In this document: positions 5,887 to 7,081 of the stretch, piece after piece
Layout of the letters: the number at the start of each line of letters is the position of its first letter
Numbering within the stretch: position 1 is the first letter of the stretch
Assembly: GCA_018895795.1 (NCBI GenBank)
Contig: JAHINZ010000180.1
Location: forward strand, 1-7,081
Direction of reading: 5' to 3'
DNA from: Alphaproteobacteria bacterium
Lineage (GTDB): Bacteria; Pseudomonadota; Alphaproteobacteria; Caulobacterales; Caulobacteraceae
Length of the DNA stretch: 7,081 nt
The notes under the pieces: generated by a model
Told to the model about the DNA's origin: nothing
What the model saw: only the letters and a program-made list of their open reading frames with translations
Database searches by the model: none
Program-made: the position numbers and the translations under genes

Positions 5887-7081
5887 ATGCGGTGGATCCT
5901 GCGGGGGATCGGCGGACTGCTGGCGCTTGGCGTGCTGGCGATCCTGGCCTTGATCGTCATCGACCGCGCCAGCCTGCCCAAGGCGCCCAGCAACGCCTCG
6001 CTGATCGCCATCGGCCAGCGCTATGACGTCCGCATTCGTCGCGACGAATGGGGCGTGCCCCATATCCTGGGCAAGACCGACGCCGACGCCGCCTATGGCC
6101 TGGCCTATGCCCAGAGCGAGGACGACTTCGCCACCCTGCGCGACGTGGCCCTGGCCACGCGCGGCGTTCTGGCCCGCACCAAGGGCGCCTCGGCCGCCCC
6201 GACCGACTATGTCGTCTCGCTGCTGGGCGTCTGGCCGACGGTGGACGCCAATTACGACAAGCTGCCGGCGGCGCTGCGCCAGGTGCTGCAAGCCTATGCC
6301 GACGGCGTCAATCACTACGCCGCCCTGCATCCCGAGGTCGTGACCCCGGGCCTGCTGCCCCTGACCGGCAAGGACATCGAGGCGGGCTTTGTGTTCAAGC
6401 AGCCGTTCTTCTATGGCCTGGACACCGAGCTGAAGACGATCACCGCGCCCGGCGGCCCACCCCCGCCGCCCAAGGGTTCCAACGGCCTGGCCGTCGCCCC
6501 GTCGCGCAACGCCGACGGCGCCACGCGCCTTTTAGTCAATTCCCACCAGCCCTATACCGGCCCGGTGGCCTGGTACGAGGCCGTGGTCGAAAGCGGCGAA
6601 GGCTGGCACGTGGCCGGCGGCTTCTTCCCCGGTTCGCCGTTCATGCTGCATGGCCACAACGCCACCCTGGGCTGGGCCAATACCGTGTCCAAACCCGACC
6701 TGGTCGACATCTACAAGCTGACCATCAACCCGCAGAACAAGAACCAGTACCGCCTGGACGGCGCCTGGCGCGACTTCGACAAGACCACCGCCACCCTGCG
6801 GGTCAAGCTGTGGGGCCCGATCGTGCTGCCGGTGCGCAAGGCCGTGCTGCGCTCGGTCCATGGCCCGGTGCTGGAGACCAAGTCCGGCGTGTTCGCCATC
6901 CGCTATGCCGGCATGGGCGAATATCGCCAGTCCATCCAGTACTGGAAGCTGGACAAGGCCACCAACCTGGCCGAATGGCGCGCGGCCCTGGCCACCCACG
7001 CCCTGCCCAGCCTGAACTACATCTATGGCGACGCGGCCGGAAACATCGGCTTTGTCCATAACGGCCAATATCCCAACCGCA
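5887..7081 (+). CDS. Penicillin acylase / AHL acylase family Ntn hydrolase (3' end beyond window)
   Basis: The first 398 residues are present. The frame is open to the right edge, and family members usually reach 700-850 aa. A hydrophobic segment at about 8-25 is a signal peptide or membrane anchor for export. The precursor is expected to cut itself between Gly197 and Ser198 (KG, then SNGLAVAPSR). Ser198 becomes the nucleophile at the start of the beta subunit. A proline-rich linker (PGGPPPPPKG) precedes the cut. Counting Ser198 as beta-1, His220 (NSHQP) falls at beta-23 and Val267 (GHNATLGWANTV) at beta-70, matching catalytic positions known in PvdQ. The partner Asn, expected near beta-269, would lie beyond the window. 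The family hydrolyses amide bonds of acylated substrates such as beta-lactams, acyl-homoserine lactones or lipopeptides, and the substrate here is unknown. The NSHQP sequence differs from the common NPHFP/DPHL version. The gene diverges from the exported methyltransferase-fold gene. Confidence 0.92.
   Translation, partial: MRWILRGIGGLLALGVLAILALIVIDRASLPKAPSNASLIAIGQRYDVRIRRDEWGVPHILGKTDADAAYGLAYAQSEDDFATLRDVALATRGVLARTKGASAAPTDYVVSLLGVWPTVDANYDKLPAALRQVLQAYADGVNHYAALHPEVVTPGLLPLTGKDIEAGFVFKQPFFYGLDTELKTITAPGGPPPPPKGSNGLAVAPSRNADGATRLLVNSHQPYTGPVAWYEAVVESGEGWHVAGGFFPGSPFMLHGHNATLGWANTVSKPDLVDIYKLTINPQNKNQYRLDGAWRDFDKTTATLRVKLWGPIVLPVRKAVLRSVHGPVLETKSGVFAIRYAGMGEYRQSIQYWKLDKATNLAEWRAALATHALPSLNYIYGDAAGNIGFVHNGQYPNR

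Noticed and set aside
6048..7061. A 337-codon plus-strand frame inside the acylase region.
   Set aside because: It is an Arg/Pro/Gly-rich shadow frame. The true frame from 5887 carries the Ntn hydrolase motifs and is open to the window edge.

Overview
The window is GC-rich (close to 70% by eye over most of its length). Codon use, sparse intergenic sequence, a probable leaderless gene and the style of the families point to an alphaproteobacterium of the Caulobacter/Phenylobacterium kind. That placement is an inference from sequence style, not a database match. Eight protein-coding genes can be supported. No tRNA, rRNA, CRISPR array, insertion sequence or phage gene was seen.

Layout. Bases 21-863 (-) encode a DUF3883-type (PD-(D/E)XK nuclease-like) protein of distinctly lower GC. 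A 142-bp divergent region separates it from a complete GMC-family FAD oxidoreductase at 1006-2613 (+). That gene ends in a shared CTAG with the convergent gene at 2610-3440 (-), which is a second, colinear but degenerate homologue of the first DUF3883 protein. Upstream of this copy on the same strand, 3502-4041 (-) encodes a secreted Ig-like domain protein. Divergent from that lies a two-gene unit: a 52-aa basic protein (4123-4281, probably leaderless) and, 4 bp later, a glutathione S-transferase family protein (4286-4909). A long perfect hairpin at 4914-4949 separates the GST from a convergent gene for an exported methyltransferase-fold protein (4957-5712, -). Divergent from that is a penicillin-acylase-family Ntn hydrolase (5887 to the right edge, incomplete).

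How the parts relate. Most genes look like ordinary oxidative/detoxification and envelope functions without an obvious shared pathway. The most unusual part is the left half. Two homologues of one nuclease-like family flank a flavin oxidoreductase. One copy is low-GC with intact catalytic-type residues. The other has host-like composition and has lost the acidic residues of the nuclease core and the signature of the N-terminal domain. This could be a defence-type nuclease acquired beside a repurposed relative, but the sequence alone does not prove a system.
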